Shown: positions 27,156-36,461, numbered from the stretch's first letter. The stretch: 64,000 bases of DNA from Salidesulfovibrio onnuriiensis (GCF_008001235.1 NZ_CP040751.1:3822745-3886744), one strand, 5' to 3'. The notes: generated by a model from the sequence alone, not told the origin. Translations and numbers: made by a program.

Positions 27156-28460
27156 CTATCTCGAAATTGAACGTCTGTAGAGCTCGCCTTCGAACTCCAG
27201 CACCAGGAAATCCCTTCCAATATCAACAAGCCTGACGGCGCCGATCCGCTGCCCGGTCCGCAGCAGCCTGGAATCGACCACGGCTATGCTTTTGGCCGGG
27301 TTCGCGTTCCAGGCGATGGCCCCGAGGACAAGGCTGCCCACAACAGGATGCGAATCGCCGTCAACGGTTTCGGGGCTGGAGACAACCTCCGCCGCGGGGG
27401 CGGGCTCCTCCACCGTGAGCACGACGTCCTCCTGCGCCGGAGCCGTCAGCGGGACCGGGGCTTTGAGCGCGGCAATCCGCTCCACCTCGGGAACCGGGGC
27501 CACCAGCTGCCGGACCCCGGCCGCGGCCGTCCGTTCGCCAACACCCTCCGGCATGCTCCAGATCAGCACCGCGCAAAACAGAGCGGCAACCAGCCCGGCC
27601 GCGGAAATCCACCACCGCTTGCGCCCGGGCGCGCTCTCCTTTTTCCGCGTTGCGGCAAAAAGGCCGGAATACACGGAATCGCTGCAGACTTCGGCTATCA
27701 TGTCGGCCGAAACCCGGTCCGTGCCCTTGAAGGCCAGCCCGTCCAGGGCATGGGCGCAGATGTGGTTGATCAGCCGGGGCACCCCGCCGCTCTGCCGCCA
27801 GATCCGGTCCACGGCCCGTCCGGAAAAGGACACGCCTTCCACGCCCCCGGTCTCCAGCTTGAAGCGGATGTATTTGTCGGCGTCCTCCCGGGTCAGCGGA
27901 GCCAGGCGGCAGCGGACCCCGATCCGCTGGTTCAGGGCTTCCATGCCTTGGGTTTCCAGCAGTTCGAGCAGCTCGAGCTGGCCCACGACAAGGATCTGAA
28001 CCAGGGGGCCGTCCTGGGCCCGGAGATTGGAAAGAATGTGGATCAGGCCCAAATGCCGTTTGGTCAGCAGATGGCTTTCCTCGAAAATGATGGCGGGGCG
28101 CCTGCCCTGCTCCAGCAGCCCACGGAAGTGCTCCTCAAGCCTGTCCACGCAGTCATGGATGGAGCTGAGTCCCGCCGTGGGGATGCCCTGCTTTTCGCAG
28201 CAGTGGAAAACCTGCTCCAGAGGCGTCTGGTAGGGGTTGCCCAACTCCACGAAGACGTAGCGGTCCGAAAGATACCCCTGGATGTGCCGGGAAAGGGAGG
28301 TCTTGCCCACCCCGATCTCCCCGGTGAGCAGAAGAAGCCCACAGGAGGACTCCAGCCCACGGACGATGCGATGCATGCCCTTCTTGTGGCCGAGCGAAGG
28401 AAAGAAAGGGAAACTCTTGGAAGAATCCCCAAAGGGATTCAGTCTGTTTTTCGCGACCAT
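27156..28460 (-). CDS. GspA-type AAA ATPase fused to a GspB-like periplasmic domain
   Basis: 434 residues from ATG 28460, behind GGAGAG; the alternative TTG at 28476 overlaps gspM. Residues about 1-265 are an ExeA/GspA AAA domain with Walker [10 protein letters not shown] (about 47-55) and a Walker B region ending FEESHLL, where most relatives have an Asp. A membrane helix (about 287-306) follows, then a Pro/Ala/Val-rich periplasmic linker. The last about 70 residues match the GspB domain ([35 protein letters not shown]). In Aeromonas, ExeA and ExeB are separate proteins that help the secretin pass the peptidoglycan. Here they are one polypeptide. Confidence 0.88.
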   Translation of the reverse strand: MVAKNRLNPFGDSSKSFPFFPSLGHKKGMHRIVRGLESSCGLLLLTGEIGVGKTSLSRHIQGYLSDRYVFVELGNPYQTPLEQVFHCCEKQGIPTAGLSSIHDCVDRLEEHFRGLLEQGRRPAIIFEESHLLTKRHLGLIHILSNLRAQDGPLVQILVVGQLELLELLETQGMEALNQRIGVRCRLAPLTREDADKYIRFKLETGGVEGVSFSGRAVDRIWRQSGGVPRLINHICAHALDGLAFKGTDRVSADMIAEVCSDSVYSGLFAATRKKESAPGRKRWWISAAGLVAALFCAVLIWSMPEGVGERTAAAGVRQLVAPVPEVERIAALKAPVPLTAPAQEDVVLTVEEPAPAAEVVSSPETVDGDSHPVVGSLVLGAIAWNANPAKSIAVVDSRLLRTGQRIGAVRLVDIGRDFLVLEFEGELYRRSISR

Positions 28461-28474
28461 GCCTCTCTCCAGCC

Positions 28475-28978
28475 TCAATCGAATTTCAGCAGCGTCATCT
28501 GGGTGATCAAATTGTTCTGCCCGTCTTTCTTGATGGATATGTCCTGGATATAGATTTCCCGCTTCAGCACCTCTATGTGGTAAAGGAAAGTGACGAATTC
28601 ATCCAGGGTTATGCCCTTGAAGGCCACGTGGACGGCCTCCACCGGCTCGCCGTCCCCGCCGGTCTTGTTTTCCGGCCGGATGGAATCGACCTTGCCCTCC
28701 AGGTTCAAGTCCCGGGTCACCCTTTCCAGATAGGAAAAAATGGGTTCCTGCAGCGCCGTGCCGGATTCGGCCTGCTGGAATGCCGCGGCCCGGTATTGCG
28801 CGCTCATGGTCACGGCCCCGCGATACTCCCTGTGGGCGGCGACCAGCCGCGCCGCCAGGCCGTCCTGCTTCCGGGTCATGGGCAGCCAGACCCCGGCCAC
28901 GAAGAGAATCAGCAGGAAACCGGCAATGAGCATCTTGACCGGCCGGCTGATGTGCAGATCCATGGTCAGGGCCCTCAT
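28475..28978 (-). CDS. gspM: Type II secretion platform protein GspM-like
   Basis: 167 residues; ATG at 28978 overlaps the gspL stop as ATGA. A membrane helix at about 14-33 is followed by a periplasmic coiled coil and a ferredoxin-like fold ending VLKREIYIQDISIKK. Identification rests on size, topology and position after gspL more than on sequence identity, since GspM is poorly conserved. It would partner GspL in the inner-membrane platform. Confidence 0.75.
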   Translation of the reverse strand: MRALTMDLHISRPVKMLIAGFLLILFVAGVWLPMTRKQDGLAARLVAAHREYRGAVTMSAQYRAAAFQQAESGTALQEPIFSYLERVTRDLNLEGKVDSIRPENKTGGDGEPVEAVHVAFKGITLDEFVTFLYHIEVLKREIYIQDISIKKDGQNNLITQMTLLKFD

Positions 28979-30480
28979 CGCAGCACCTCCACCTCAAAAC
29001 GCACGCGTCCGGCCCGCTTGTCTGCAACGGCGCTTCGAATCTTCACGTCCCGGAACGCGCCGGTTCCGGCCATTGCCCTGCGCACGTTCTCCACATCCGC
29101 CATGGTCCGGGATTCCCCATGGACCGCAATACGCTTCCTGTCCATGGACAGGCTCAGAAATTCCACATCCGTGTCGGCCCCCAGGGAGGCGCTCAACTGG
29201 CGCAGGGTTTCGATGACCGTCAGCCCGCCCTGTTCCCGGGCGGCGGCCTCCCCGCCCAAAGCCCCAAGCCGTGCGGCCAGGATGCTCTTGTACTGGGCGG
29301 GAGCCAGGCTGGCGCTCACGTCGGGCAGGGCGTCGGCATACACCTGCCGCGTGGCCTGCTTGACCGCCTCCAGCTCATGCTCCCGGGCGGCCAGGGACGC
29401 GTAGACGTACCCGCCCCAGGCAAGGCACACGAGCACCAGCAGTGCGGCCGTCATGCGCAGGTCGCGCCGCCAGCCGGAAACGGACCTCGGCAGGGCGAAT
29501 TCCCCCTTGCGCAGATTGAACGCGGGGCCGCCTTCGAGGGCTGCGCCATAGGCCGTTGCCAGCCCGCTGCCCCGCTGCCCCTGGTCCACTTCCTCCCCGG
29601 GCTTGAAAAAGACTTCGTCCCAGACATCCACCCGGGCCTGGGAAAGATCCGTGAACAGGGTGCGGAAGCCCTGCATGCGCACGATCTCGCCGCTGAGGAT
29701 GAAATGTCCCGGCGCGGGCGCGTCCCCAAGCTGGCGCGCCGCCTCGCGCAGCAGCTTCCGCAGAAATATCTCCACCTGCTCCCGCAGCAGGGCATGGCCC
29801 TGTTCGTCTTCGTCGGCCTCGGCAAAGACCATCAGCCTTCCCACTTCCTCCGGTGAAAGCTTCCCGGCCCGGGCCACGGCCTCCACCAGTGCGGACTCGC
29901 CCCAGGGGATGACCGCCAGTTGCTGCGCCTTGCCCCTGGAGAGTGCGCAGAACAGGGTTCGATCAAGGCCGATGTCCAGGCCCACGCTCAGTTCCTGGTC
30001 GGCAAACAGGCTCCCGCAGCTGCGGGCAAAGGCCGCCGCGTCCACATCCAGGGCCTCCACCTCCACGCCCCGATCCGAAAAAAGGGAAAGGATCGAGGCC
30101 ACGGAGTCCTTTTTCAAAACCGCCGCGCAGACCGGGGTGACGCCCGCTGCGTGGCCGCCCCGGAAGTAGTCGCTGACAACCGCGTCGGTTTCGAAAGGGA
30201 TGTCCTCCTCAAGCTCGAAGCCCACCACCTGGTCTATCCGTCGCCTGCCCTGGAGCGGGAAACGATAGTTCTTGAGGATGCAGCCTCGAGCGTCCACGCA
30301 GACCACGGCACGGGAGAGTTCCGCATCGATTGCGGCGGCATGGCTCATGACGGCCCCGACGGCCTCTGCCTCGGAAACGGCCGGAGCGGAAAAACGCACA
30401 GGCGGCGACTGCTTGTCCGAACGCAGCAGGAAATGCACCTGCCCGTCGGAGTGGGTTATATAGCCTATGCCGTTTTTCAT
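28975..30480 (-). CDS. gspL: Type II secretion platform protein GspL-like (PilM-type cytoplasmic domain)
   Basis: 501 residues from ATG 30480, close behind the gspK stop. The cytoplasmic part is actin-like (GLDIGLDRTLFCALS and HFILSGEIVRMQGF), as in GspL and PilM. A membrane helix at about 340-362 is followed by a periplasmic coiled coil and a small domain. It recruits the GspE ATPase to the inner membrane. The upstream ribosome site is weak (GAGCGAG), suggesting coupling to gspK. Confidence 0.88.
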   Translation of the reverse strand: MKNGIGYITHSDGQVHFLLRSDKQSPPVRFSAPAVSEAEAVGAVMSHAAAIDAELSRAVVCVDARGCILKNYRFPLQGRRRIDQVVGFELEEDIPFETDAVVSDYFRGGHAAGVTPVCAAVLKKDSVASILSLFSDRGVEVEALDVDAAAFARSCGSLFADQELSVGLDIGLDRTLFCALSRGKAQQLAVIPWGESALVEAVARAGKLSPEEVGRLMVFAEADEDEQGHALLREQVEIFLRKLLREAARQLGDAPAPGHFILSGEIVRMQGFRTLFTDLSQARVDVWDEVFFKPGEEVDQGQRGSGLATAYGAALEGGPAFNLRKGEFALPRSVSGWRRDLRMTAALLVLVCLAWGGYVYASLAAREHELEAVKQATRQVYADALPDVSASLAPAQYKSILAARLGALGGEAAAREQGGLTVIETLRQLSASLGADTDVEFLSLSMDRKRIAVHGESRTMADVENVRRAMAGTGAFRDVKIRSAVADKRAGRVRFEVEVLR

Positions 30481-30490
30481 GCGTCTCGCT

Positions 30491-31492
30491 CTAATGAATA
30501 TTTTCCCACAACACAACACAGCGGTCCGGCTCCCTCCTGACAACGGAGGTGCAACGCAGCCGCCCCGCCCCCACCTCGGCGGCGATCTCCACGCGGAACA
30601 CCATGCTGCGCACGCCCAGAACGGCGGAGGGGAACCGCTCCATGTCCAGGCCGAGCCGCCTGGCGATATCGTCGTACCACTGGCCGGACAGCAGGTTCTC
30701 CCCCCGGCTCCTGTAATTCATGACCACACGGACAAACTCGTTGCGGAACCGCGCATCGGGCGGCAGGGCCGCAAGCACCTCGGGCCGGGCCACGTTGACA
30801 TTGATGGTTCCTTCGTCCCAGGCCGTGACGAACTCCCGCAGGCCGGGGACATCCCCGCTGCCGTAATACACCCTGCGCCGGTCCTCGGCGCTCATGCCCC
30901 GCCAGCGGACCAGCAGCAGCTCCTGCGGCGTGCGGAACTGCCTTCCGGGCGGGGAATATGCCGGGGCCTGCATGGCGTACCACCCCCGGTCCCGCAGAAG
31001 GTCCTGACCGCCCAGCCAGACCTTGATGGAGGCCAGGTAATCCTCGGGGTCGGCCTGAAGGCCGTGCCGCCTGCAAAGGCTTTCCACCAGGCGGACGAAC
31101 ACACCGCCCAGGGCCTTTGCCCGGTCTTCCTCGCCGCCCAGGGCATTGAGGGAAATCCGCCCGTTCTCCGGGGTCACGCTTCCGGTCAGCTCCCCCGACT
31201 GGAGAGACCGGGACAAATCCGCAAATTTCTCATCGATCCGGGCCCAGTCGTCGAACCCGTGGTCCGCCCTGTCGCCGTTGCGCCGCAGGTCCTCCAGCAG
31301 TTCGTGGCGCGCCACGTCCAGTCCGGAGCGGAGCAGCGCCCCGCCCGCCACCATGCTGCGCTGGCATGCGGCTCCGGCATAGTCGATCCTCAGGTACTTG
31401 CCGCACTCCAGGATCAGGGCCACGGCCGCCGCCATGACAAGCAGCACGACCACCAGCACGGCCCCCTCCCTGTTCTCGCGCCGGGAAATCAT
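30491..31492 (-). CDS. gspK: Minor pseudopilin GspK
   Basis: 333 residues from ATG 31492, overlapping the gspJ stop as ATGA. The N-terminus is REGAVLVVVLLVMAAAVAL, a pilin-like helix in which the usual +5 Glu is lacking, as expected for GspK. A large globular domain follows with two helix-hairpin-like sections (NVNVARPEVLAALP) typical of the GspK SAM-like insert. It caps the pseudopilus tip with GspI and GspJ. A longer reading frame upstream of 31492 is a shadow of gspJ. Confidence 0.92.
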   Translation of the reverse strand: MISRRENREGAVLVVVLLVMAAAVALILECGKYLRIDYAGAACQRSMVAGGALLRSGLDVARHELLEDLRRNGDRADHGFDDWARIDEKFADLSRSLQSGELTGSVTPENGRISLNALGGEEDRAKALGGVFVRLVESLCRRHGLQADPEDYLASIKVWLGGQDLLRDRGWYAMQAPAYSPPGRQFRTPQELLLVRWRGMSAEDRRRVYYGSGDVPGLREFVTAWDEGTINVNVARPEVLAALPPDARFRNEFVRVVMNYRSRGENLLSGQWYDDIARRLGLDMERFPSAVLGVRSMVFRVEIAAEVGAGRLRCTSVVRREPDRCVVLWENIH

Positions 31493-32124
31493 CGCAGCTC
31501 CCGCGCCATGGTGGACAGGCCGACGCTGAACCGCTGTTCCTCCCCGTCCGCGCCGAGGATGCGCACCCGCACCGAGGCCGGATAGCGCTGGCCGGAGGCC
31601 CATTCCGAAAGAAAGCTGTCGGTCTCGGGGTCGGCATACGCCACTTCCAGCTCGTCGATCCCCCTGAAAACCGGAACCTCCACCCACGGCCACCTGCCGG
31701 AAAGGCCGCAGTAGCGTTTTTCCCTCCGGAACAACGTCCCCACGCCGGACACATCCTTGAGCACGTATTCCACCCGCTGCAGGGAAAAGGACGCCCCATC
31801 GGAATTGTCCCCGAGGCTGGCCGTGGTGCTGAAGGCCATGAGCGTGCCGCCTTCCCCAAGGAAGGAACCGCTTTTGCCCACGAACCGGAATTCCGTTTCC
31901 TTTCCGGCGTAGAGCGAGCGCAGGTCGTCGAACAGAAGACCCTCCAGGGTCCGGACGCCGCTCGCCGCCTCTTCCCGCGCCCTGACGCTCGACGCCACAT
32001 CGGCGACCGAGCCGAACATGGCGAACAGGGCCATCATGATCACTGCGGAAAGGGCCACGGCAACCAGGACCTCCAAAAGCGTGAAGCCGCTGCGCCCCGA
32101 AACGTCCCGGCGGGTTCGGGCCAT
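31489..32124 (-). CDS. gspJ: Minor pseudopilin GspJ
   Basis: 211 residues from ATG 32124, two bases past the gspI stop. The leader ends GRSG before FTLLEVLVAVALSAVIMMAL with Glu at +5. The globular part (VEYVLKDVSG, IDELEVAYAD) fits the GspJ family. It forms the tip trimer with GspI and GspK. Confidence 0.93.
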   Translation of the reverse strand: MARTRRDVSGRSGFTLLEVLVAVALSAVIMMALFAMFGSVADVASSVRAREEAASGVRTLEGLLFDDLRSLYAGKETEFRFVGKSGSFLGEGGTLMAFSTTASLGDNSDGASFSLQRVEYVLKDVSGVGTLFRREKRYCGLSGRWPWVEVPVFRGIDELEVAYADPETDSFLSEWASGQRYPASVRVRILGADGEEQRFSVGLSTMARELR

Positions 32125-32126
32125 GC

Positions 32127-32483
32127 TCAGCGCCCCTCCCGGAACAGCCGTTCCACCACAAGGGACCTGCCGGAATCCTCGCGCCGGACCACCAGCTCCA
32201 TGCGGTACCACCCCCCGGACTCCAGCAGGCCGGACTGTGCGGTCCAGCTGAAACCGGGAGCGCCGTCAAAGCCGCCCTGCCGCGAAAGGGAGGCGGAAAA
32301 GCCGTCCTCCTCGAGTTCGTGCAGTTTCATGCCCGCCAGGCGAGCCATGGTATCCGTGTGGCCTATGTCCGCCATCATGTCCTGGGTTTGGGAGACGTGC
32401 TTCATGACCGCCAGCGCCCCGATGCTGAGAATGGCCAGGGTGACGAGCACTTCGATGAGGGTGAATCCGGCGTTGCTGCTCAT
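32127..32483 (-). CDS. gspI: Minor pseudopilin GspI
   Basis: 118 residues from ATG 32483; an in-frame TTG at 32492 is an alternative and neither has a clear ribosome site. The leader ends NAG before FTLIEVLVTLAILSIGALAV. It has the short GspI length with ARLAGMKLHELEEDGF. It is the first gene of the minus-strand secretion operon. Confidence 0.93.
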   Translation of the reverse strand: MSSNAGFTLIEVLVTLAILSIGALAVMKHVSQTQDMMADIGHTDTMARLAGMKLHELEEDGFSASLSRQGGFDGAPGFSWTAQSGLLESGGWYRMELVVRREDSGRSLVVERLFREGR

Positions 32484-32729
32484 AGTATTCAAGACCGTAC
32501 GTATTGATGATCCGTACTTTCCACGGCATTTTGCCTAGGATTGCCGGATCCTAGTAGAGTCATATATAAAAGGCCAGAAATCTTTGTCGAGCCCGGGGCA
32601 GTTTTTTTTATGACTGAAGCAACTTGTTTCCGGGGCTTCCACCGAGTATGGTCCGGAACATCGACGGACAGGTATCGGCAATCCGCTTGCCCGCCTCCAT
32701 GGAAACCACAGGAACCGACACGAACCAGC

Positions 32730-33959
32730 ATGCCGATCTTCAAGTACAGGGCCGCCGACAGGAGCGGCAAGTCGCGCAAGGGCATCATTGACGCCGCAAG
32801 CCGCAAGCAGGCCGTGCGCAAGCTGCGCGACCAGGGCCTGCTGCCCATGGACATCGTGCAGACCGAGACCGCCGCCAGGGAAACCCGCGCCAAGGGCGCG
32901 CGCCTGTCCCTGGACTCCCTGCACCGCGTGCCCAAGGACGCCATAGCCGCGATCACCCGGCAGCTGGCCACCCTGCTCAAGGCGGGGCTGCCCCTGGACG
33001 AATCCCTGGACGCCTGCATCGCCAAGAAGGGCGACACCCTGCAGCGCATCATGTCCGAGGTGCGCGAATCCGTGCGCGAGGGCGAGGACTTCGCGGGCGC
33101 GCTGGCGAGGCATCCCCGCGTCTTCGGCAAGACCTTCGTGACCATTGTCCGGGCCGGGGAAAACTCCGGCACCCTGGACATCGTCATGGAGCGCCTGGCC
33201 GACCACATGGACCAGCAGATCGCCCTGCGGCGCAAGATCCAGGCAACCATGGCCTACCCGGCGCTCATGCTGGTGGTGGGCGTTTGCGTGGTCATCTTCC
33301 TGCTCTCCTTCGTGGTGCCCAAGGTCACGGAAATATTCTTCGACATGGAACGCGCCCTGCCGTTGCCCACCCGCATCCTGCTGGGAGCCAGCGACCTGTT
33401 TTCCGCATACTGGCCCCTCATGATTCTGGCAGTGTGCGCGGCGGGTCTGGGCCTGCACCGCCTGACCATGCATGACAAGGGCCGCAAAGCCTTCCACGCC
33501 TTCCTACTCAGGGTCCCGCTGCTGGGCGAGGTCTTCCGGCTCATCTCCATCGGCAGCCTGACCAAGACCCTGGCCATGCTACTCAAGAACGGCGTCTCCC
33601 TGGACACGGCCCTGACCATCGTGCTCGACGTCTCGGGCAACGAGGTGCTCAAGGAGGTCACCGCCGACCTGCACCAGGCCGCCCATGAGGGCAGGAGGCT
33701 TTCCGAGCCCCTGGAGTCCTCCTCCATGTTCGACCACGCCTCGGTGCAGATGATCGCCGCCGGGGAACGGAGCGGCCGCCTGGACGACATGCTCCTGCTC
33801 GTCGCCAACTCCAGCGAGAGCAAGGTGGACGCGCGCCTGCAGATGCTCACCTCGCTCATGGAGCCGGTCATGATCCTGTTCATCGGGGGGCTGGTCGGAT
33901 TCGTGGTCATGGCCATCATGCTGCCCATCTTCGAGATGAGCAATCTTGTGGGCGGTTAG
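32730..33959 (+). CDS. gspF: Type II secretion inner-membrane protein GspF
   Basis: 409 residues from ATG 32730; the frame is open upstream but only from here matches the family (MPIFKYRAADRSGKSRKG). It has two T2SSF repeats (about 70-195 and 275-395) and three membrane helices. The platform protein couples the ATPase to pseudopilus growth. Unlike the usual gspE-gspF order, the gene is transcribed away from the rest of the operon and shares a 246-bp divergent promoter region with gspI. Confidence 0.96.
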   Translation: MPIFKYRAADRSGKSRKGIIDAASRKQAVRKLRDQGLLPMDIVQTETAARETRAKGARLSLDSLHRVPKDAIAAITRQLATLLKAGLPLDESLDACIAKKGDTLQRIMSEVRESVREGEDFAGALARHPRVFGKTFVTIVRAGENSGTLDIVMERLADHMDQQIALRRKIQATMAYPALMLVVGVCVVIFLLSFVVPKVTEIFFDMERALPLPTRILLGASDLFSAYWPLMILAVCAAGLGLHRLTMHDKGRKAFHAFLLRVPLLGEVFRLISIGSLTKTLAMLLKNGVSLDTALTIVLDVSGNEVLKEVTADLHQAAHEGRRLSEPLESSSMFDHASVQMIAAGERSGRLDDMLLLVANSSESKVDARLQMLTSLMEPVMILFIGGLVGFVVMAIMLPIFEMSNLVGG

Positions 33960-33981
33960 CCCTCTTTCCCTTTCCTCACAC

Positions 33982-34003
33982 GGAGGGAGCCGAAGCCCCC
34001 TCC
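33982..34003 (-). terminator. C(TTCG)G-capped hairpin after paralogue 9
   Basis: On the minus strand a 9-bp stem (GGAGGGGGC / GCTCCCTCC, one G-T pair) closed by a TTCG tetraloop. It lies between the convergent gspF and the last paralogue, 17 bp past the latter. It has no T-run. It is the terminal member of a hairpin series that follows most genes of the array. Confidence 0.6.
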
Positions 34004-34019
34004 TCCAATAGACACAAAC

Positions 34020-34526
34020 TCAAAACGCCTGTCCGCCGTTCACGGCAATGGCCCCGGTATGCCCCCTGTTTCCGGCATCCGTGCGCATCCTGTGGACCGC
34101 CATCAAGGCCTTCCGCAGCTTGTCGTTCTCAGAATCCCAGGCGATCACCGCGTGCCCCATAATGGCTCGCTTCATGTCCGATCTGTACACATAGACCATG
34201 CGGGTCGAGGCCGGGGGCAACGCAAAAGTGCCGGTCCCCTGGGCGATCGTCTCCACCGATGACCCCGGAGCCCCCGTGGAAACGCTGCACAGGTTGGAAA
34301 CATCATTTCCGTTCTCATCGTAAACCGTCACCCGGCATGTGACATCCGAAGCCGAGATGTTGGTAATCAACAGGATGTTCATGTTCAGCCAGTTGTCGTT
34401 GCCATGGCGAACCAGTATTCCGGGCACCACGGCGCTCCCTCTGGGGGTAAAGCCTTCCTGGGCAAAGCCGGAGCCCGCGAAAGCAGCAGCAAAAACAAAC
34501 GCCGCCAGAAGCACAGTCAGTTTTTT
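34020..34526 (-). CDS. Paralogue 9 of the tandem secreted-protein array
   Basis: 168 residues from ATG 34526 (AAGGAG upstream). Signal peptide of about 23 residues ending SGFAQ. Family not recognised. Shared pattern of all nine members: a short mature N-terminus with G-S-x-V-V-P, a TNIS segment, VTCRVTVYDxxGxDVS, a T-F-x-h-P-A-x-x-T-R motif, M-G-x-A-V-I-x-W followed by LRKAL, and a final N-x-G-Q-x-F. All predicted structure is beta-rich. This copy is the most divergent (it ends NGGQAF and has VIAWDSEND) and sits behind a 241-bp gap, so it may have its own promoter. As the last gene it lies 60 bp from gspF. Confidence 0.9.
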   Translation of the reverse strand, partial: KKLTVLLAAFVFAAAFAGSGFAQEGFTPRGSAVVPGILVRHGNDNWLNMNILLITNISASDVTCRVTVYDENGNDVSNLCSVSTGAPGSSVETIAQGTGTFALPPASTRMVYVYRSDMKRAIMGHAVIAWDSENDKLRKALMAVHRMRTDAGNRGHTGAIAVNGGQAF

Positions 34527-34734
34527 CATCAGCCATTTCTCCTTGTTACAAATAAGGGAGAGGCCCATTCCTCGCCCCGATGCACCATGTAGGGTTATGA
34601 AAATGGCTGCGCGACACAGGCTCCTCTGTGGTTGGCCCCAGGTCGACCTGGCTTCGGCAGCGTGCGATTATTTCAAAAGCCGCCATTCGCCTATACTATA
34701 TCGAAAGAAGCACAACAACACCTCGGCCAACAAG

Positions 34735-34754
34735 AAGGAGCCGAAGCCCCTCCT
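34735..34754 (-). repeat. Intercistronic TTCG hairpin after paralogue 8
   Basis: About nine pairs including two G-T pairs, closed by C(TTCG)G, 13 bp past the stop of paralogue 8. Confidence 0.6.
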
Positions 34755-34767
34755 GCTTAAAACACAA

Positions 34768-35268
34768 TTAGAACGGCTGGCCGTTGTTGATCATCATAAA
34801 TCCGCTTGTGTAGGTTCCAGACCCGCTACGCCCGTATTGGCGGACACTCCCCACAAGAGCTTTGGCCACCTTCAGATTGCTGCTCTTCCATTCGACTACG
34901 GCATAGCCGAAAAGCATCCTGTTTGATTTTTTATAAAAATCAACGAAACGGCTGGCATTGGCAGGGATTGAGAAAGTATTGCCCGTGCTTTCCAGAACGC
35001 AGGAACCTCCACTTTGGGAGCCTGTGTAAATGTTGGCCTGAGCGCCAATCTCGTTGCCGTCGTGGTCATAAAAGCGGACCGTGCACTCCACCGCGCCTTC
35101 CGTGACGTTGGAAAGATAGATCGAGCTGGCATTGTACGTTGTGTCATTTTTGTACCAGGTCAGAATCGTGGGGACGATGGTACTGCCATGGGAGTACGAC
35201 ACTGCCTCAGCCATTGCAGAACCGCACATAAGCAGCGTCAAAACCAAAGTGAGCATCAATTTCTTCAT
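34768..35268 (-). CDS. Paralogue 8 of the tandem secreted-protein array
   Basis: 166 residues, AGGAG before the ATG. Signal peptide of 20 residues ending SAMAEA. It departs from its sisters in the middle: AVECTVRFYDHDGNEIG replaces the VTCRV form, a second Cys appears in GGSCVLEST, and the helix-forming LRKAL is KVAKAL. It keeps GSTIVP near the start, GYAVVEW and the exact end NNGQPF. Function unknown; the exported location is inferred from the signal peptide. Confidence 0.9.
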   Translation of the reverse strand: MKKLMLTLVLTLLMCGSAMAEAVSYSHGSTIVPTILTWYKNDTTYNASSIYLSNVTEGAVECTVRFYDHDGNEIGAQANIYTGSQSGGSCVLESTGNTFSIPANASRFVDFYKKSNRMLFGYAVVEWKSSNLKVAKALVGSVRQYGRSGSGTYTSGFMMINNGQPF

Positions 35269-35298
35269 CTTCAGTTCTCCTGTTGAGTATGAGTGAGG

Positions 35299-35318
35299 GA
35301 GGGAACCGAAGCCCCCTC
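35299..35318 (-). repeat. Intercistronic TTCG hairpin after paralogue 7
   Basis: Eight pairs (GAGGGGGC / GTTCCCTC) with a TTCG loop. The same 20 bases occur after paralogue 4 (36985-37004). Confidence 0.65.
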
Positions 35319-35334
35319 TGTAACAGCGTGTAAG

Positions 35335-35838
35335 CTAGAACGGCTGGCCGTTGTTGATGTATATTTCACTGGCAGGGGTATCAGTGCTGCTATAAGTCCT
35401 GAAGAACCTGGAGGTACCTATCAGGGGCTGCGAAAGGTCTGCATCACTACTACGCCATTCGATGACGGCGTAGCCCATAAATACCCGGTCATCCACCCAG
35501 AAGGTCGCCCTTCGAGTGTTCTTTGCCGGGACAACAAAAGTCTCCACTTGTCTTGCCACATACGTGAAATTCTTTCCCGCGCCCATGGTACCTTTAAGGA
35601 TGCTAAAACGGTTCTTCACTCGGGTTCCGTCATGGTCAAAAGCCTTGATGGTAACGGTCACGTCGCTGTCCGAAAGGTTGGTGAGATTGATACAGGTCCA
35701 GGAACTCAATGCAGAGCTTGCTTTGTGGCTTTCAAGACGCGGCACAACCACGCTCCCCATGGAAGCTGTCGTTTCTTGGGCAAACGCGGCTGAAGAAAGC
35801 ATCACAACCATAGCCAAAGCGAGCATCAATTTCTTCAT
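35335..35838 (-). CDS. Paralogue 7 of the tandem secreted-protein array
   Basis: 167 residues from ATG 35838 (GGAG 8 bases upstream; the TTG six bases earlier is not needed). Signal peptide ends SAAFAQE. It lacks the Cys of the VTCRV motif (DVTVTIKAFDHDG) and has DLSQPLIG in place of the usual LRKAL. It keeps GSVVVP, MGYAVIEWRSSD and the NNGQPF end. Its last 40 bp and downstream hairpin are nearly identical to those of paralogue 4, suggesting recent duplication or gene conversion. Confidence 0.9.
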   Translation of the reverse strand: MKKLMLALAMVVMLSSAAFAQETTASMGSVVVPRLESHKASSALSSWTCINLTNLSDSDVTVTIKAFDHDGTRVKNRFSILKGTMGAGKNFTYVARQVETFVVPAKNTRRATFWVDDRVFMGYAVIEWRSSDADLSQPLIGTSRFFRTYSSTDTPASEIYINNGQPF

Positions 35839-35900
35839 CTTCAATTCTCCTAGTTTTACTTGAGAGGAGACACTGCCCCCCCCCCGAAATTCAAGTCGAG

Positions 35901-36395
35901 TTAGAACGGCTGGCCGTTGTTGACCAAGCTTCTGGAAGCAAAATAGCTTCCGGCCATTCCTTCATAACGGCTGCTGGCTATCAGCGCTTTCCGAAGCTTC
36001 TTGTTTGTGGAAGTCCACTCAATGACGGCATATCCAGCCATCCCGATACTGGAGGATTTAAACACATAGGTACGCGTGGCGTGGGCAGCCAGTTCGAACG
36101 TATTTTGTCCTGTCGATTCATATTTAAAACCTCCAGCAACACCACCAACCGATACATGGCAAGAGGTGGAAACATCGTTGCCGAAGTCGTCATAAACATT
36201 GACACGGCACGTGACTGCACTATCTGTAATATTTGAAATAGTCATGCATGTAATAATAAATTGAGAGTTATTACCATAACGACTTTTCACATCAGGGACC
36301 AAAGCACTCCCTTGTGCGTTGAAACAATCCTCTACTGCGACCGCGCTGCCGCACAGCAACAGGACCAAAGCAAACGCAAACATCAATTTCTTCAT
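35901..36395 (-). CDS. Paralogue 6 of the tandem secreted-protein array
   Basis: 164 residues, AAGGAG before the ATG. Signal peptide ends SAVAVED, then DCFNAQGSALVPDV. VTCRVNVYDDFGNDVS and a second Cys (STSCHVSVG) are present. The C-terminal half reads GYAVIEWTSTNKKLRKALIAS and ends NNGQPF. The downstream spacer is unusual: it has a run of ten C in place of the clean hairpin of its sisters. Confidence 0.9.
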   Translation of the reverse strand: MKKLMFAFALVLLLCGSAVAVEDCFNAQGSALVPDVKSRYGNNSQFIITCMTISNITDSAVTCRVNVYDDFGNDVSTSCHVSVGGVAGGFKYESTGQNTFELAAHATRTYVFKSSSIGMAGYAVIEWTSTNKKLRKALIASSRYEGMAGSYFASRSLVNNGQPF

Positions 36396-36421
36396 TCTCT
36401 ATTCTCCTTCAGTATGAGTAT

Positions 36422-36446
36422 GGGAGGAAGCCCTATGCTCCCTCCC
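36422..36446 (-). repeat. Intercistronic hairpin after paralogue 5
   Basis: Ten-bp stem with one mismatch and a five-base loop, 16 bp past the stop. Same position as the TTCG hairpins but with a different loop. Confidence 0.5.
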
Positions 36447-36461
36447 CAATTCGAGTGCGAT

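Noticed and set aside
30491..32269. 592-codon frame as one large GspK
   Set aside because: The upstream 260 codons are gspJ read out of frame; GspK begins at ATG 31492, overlapping the gspJ stop.
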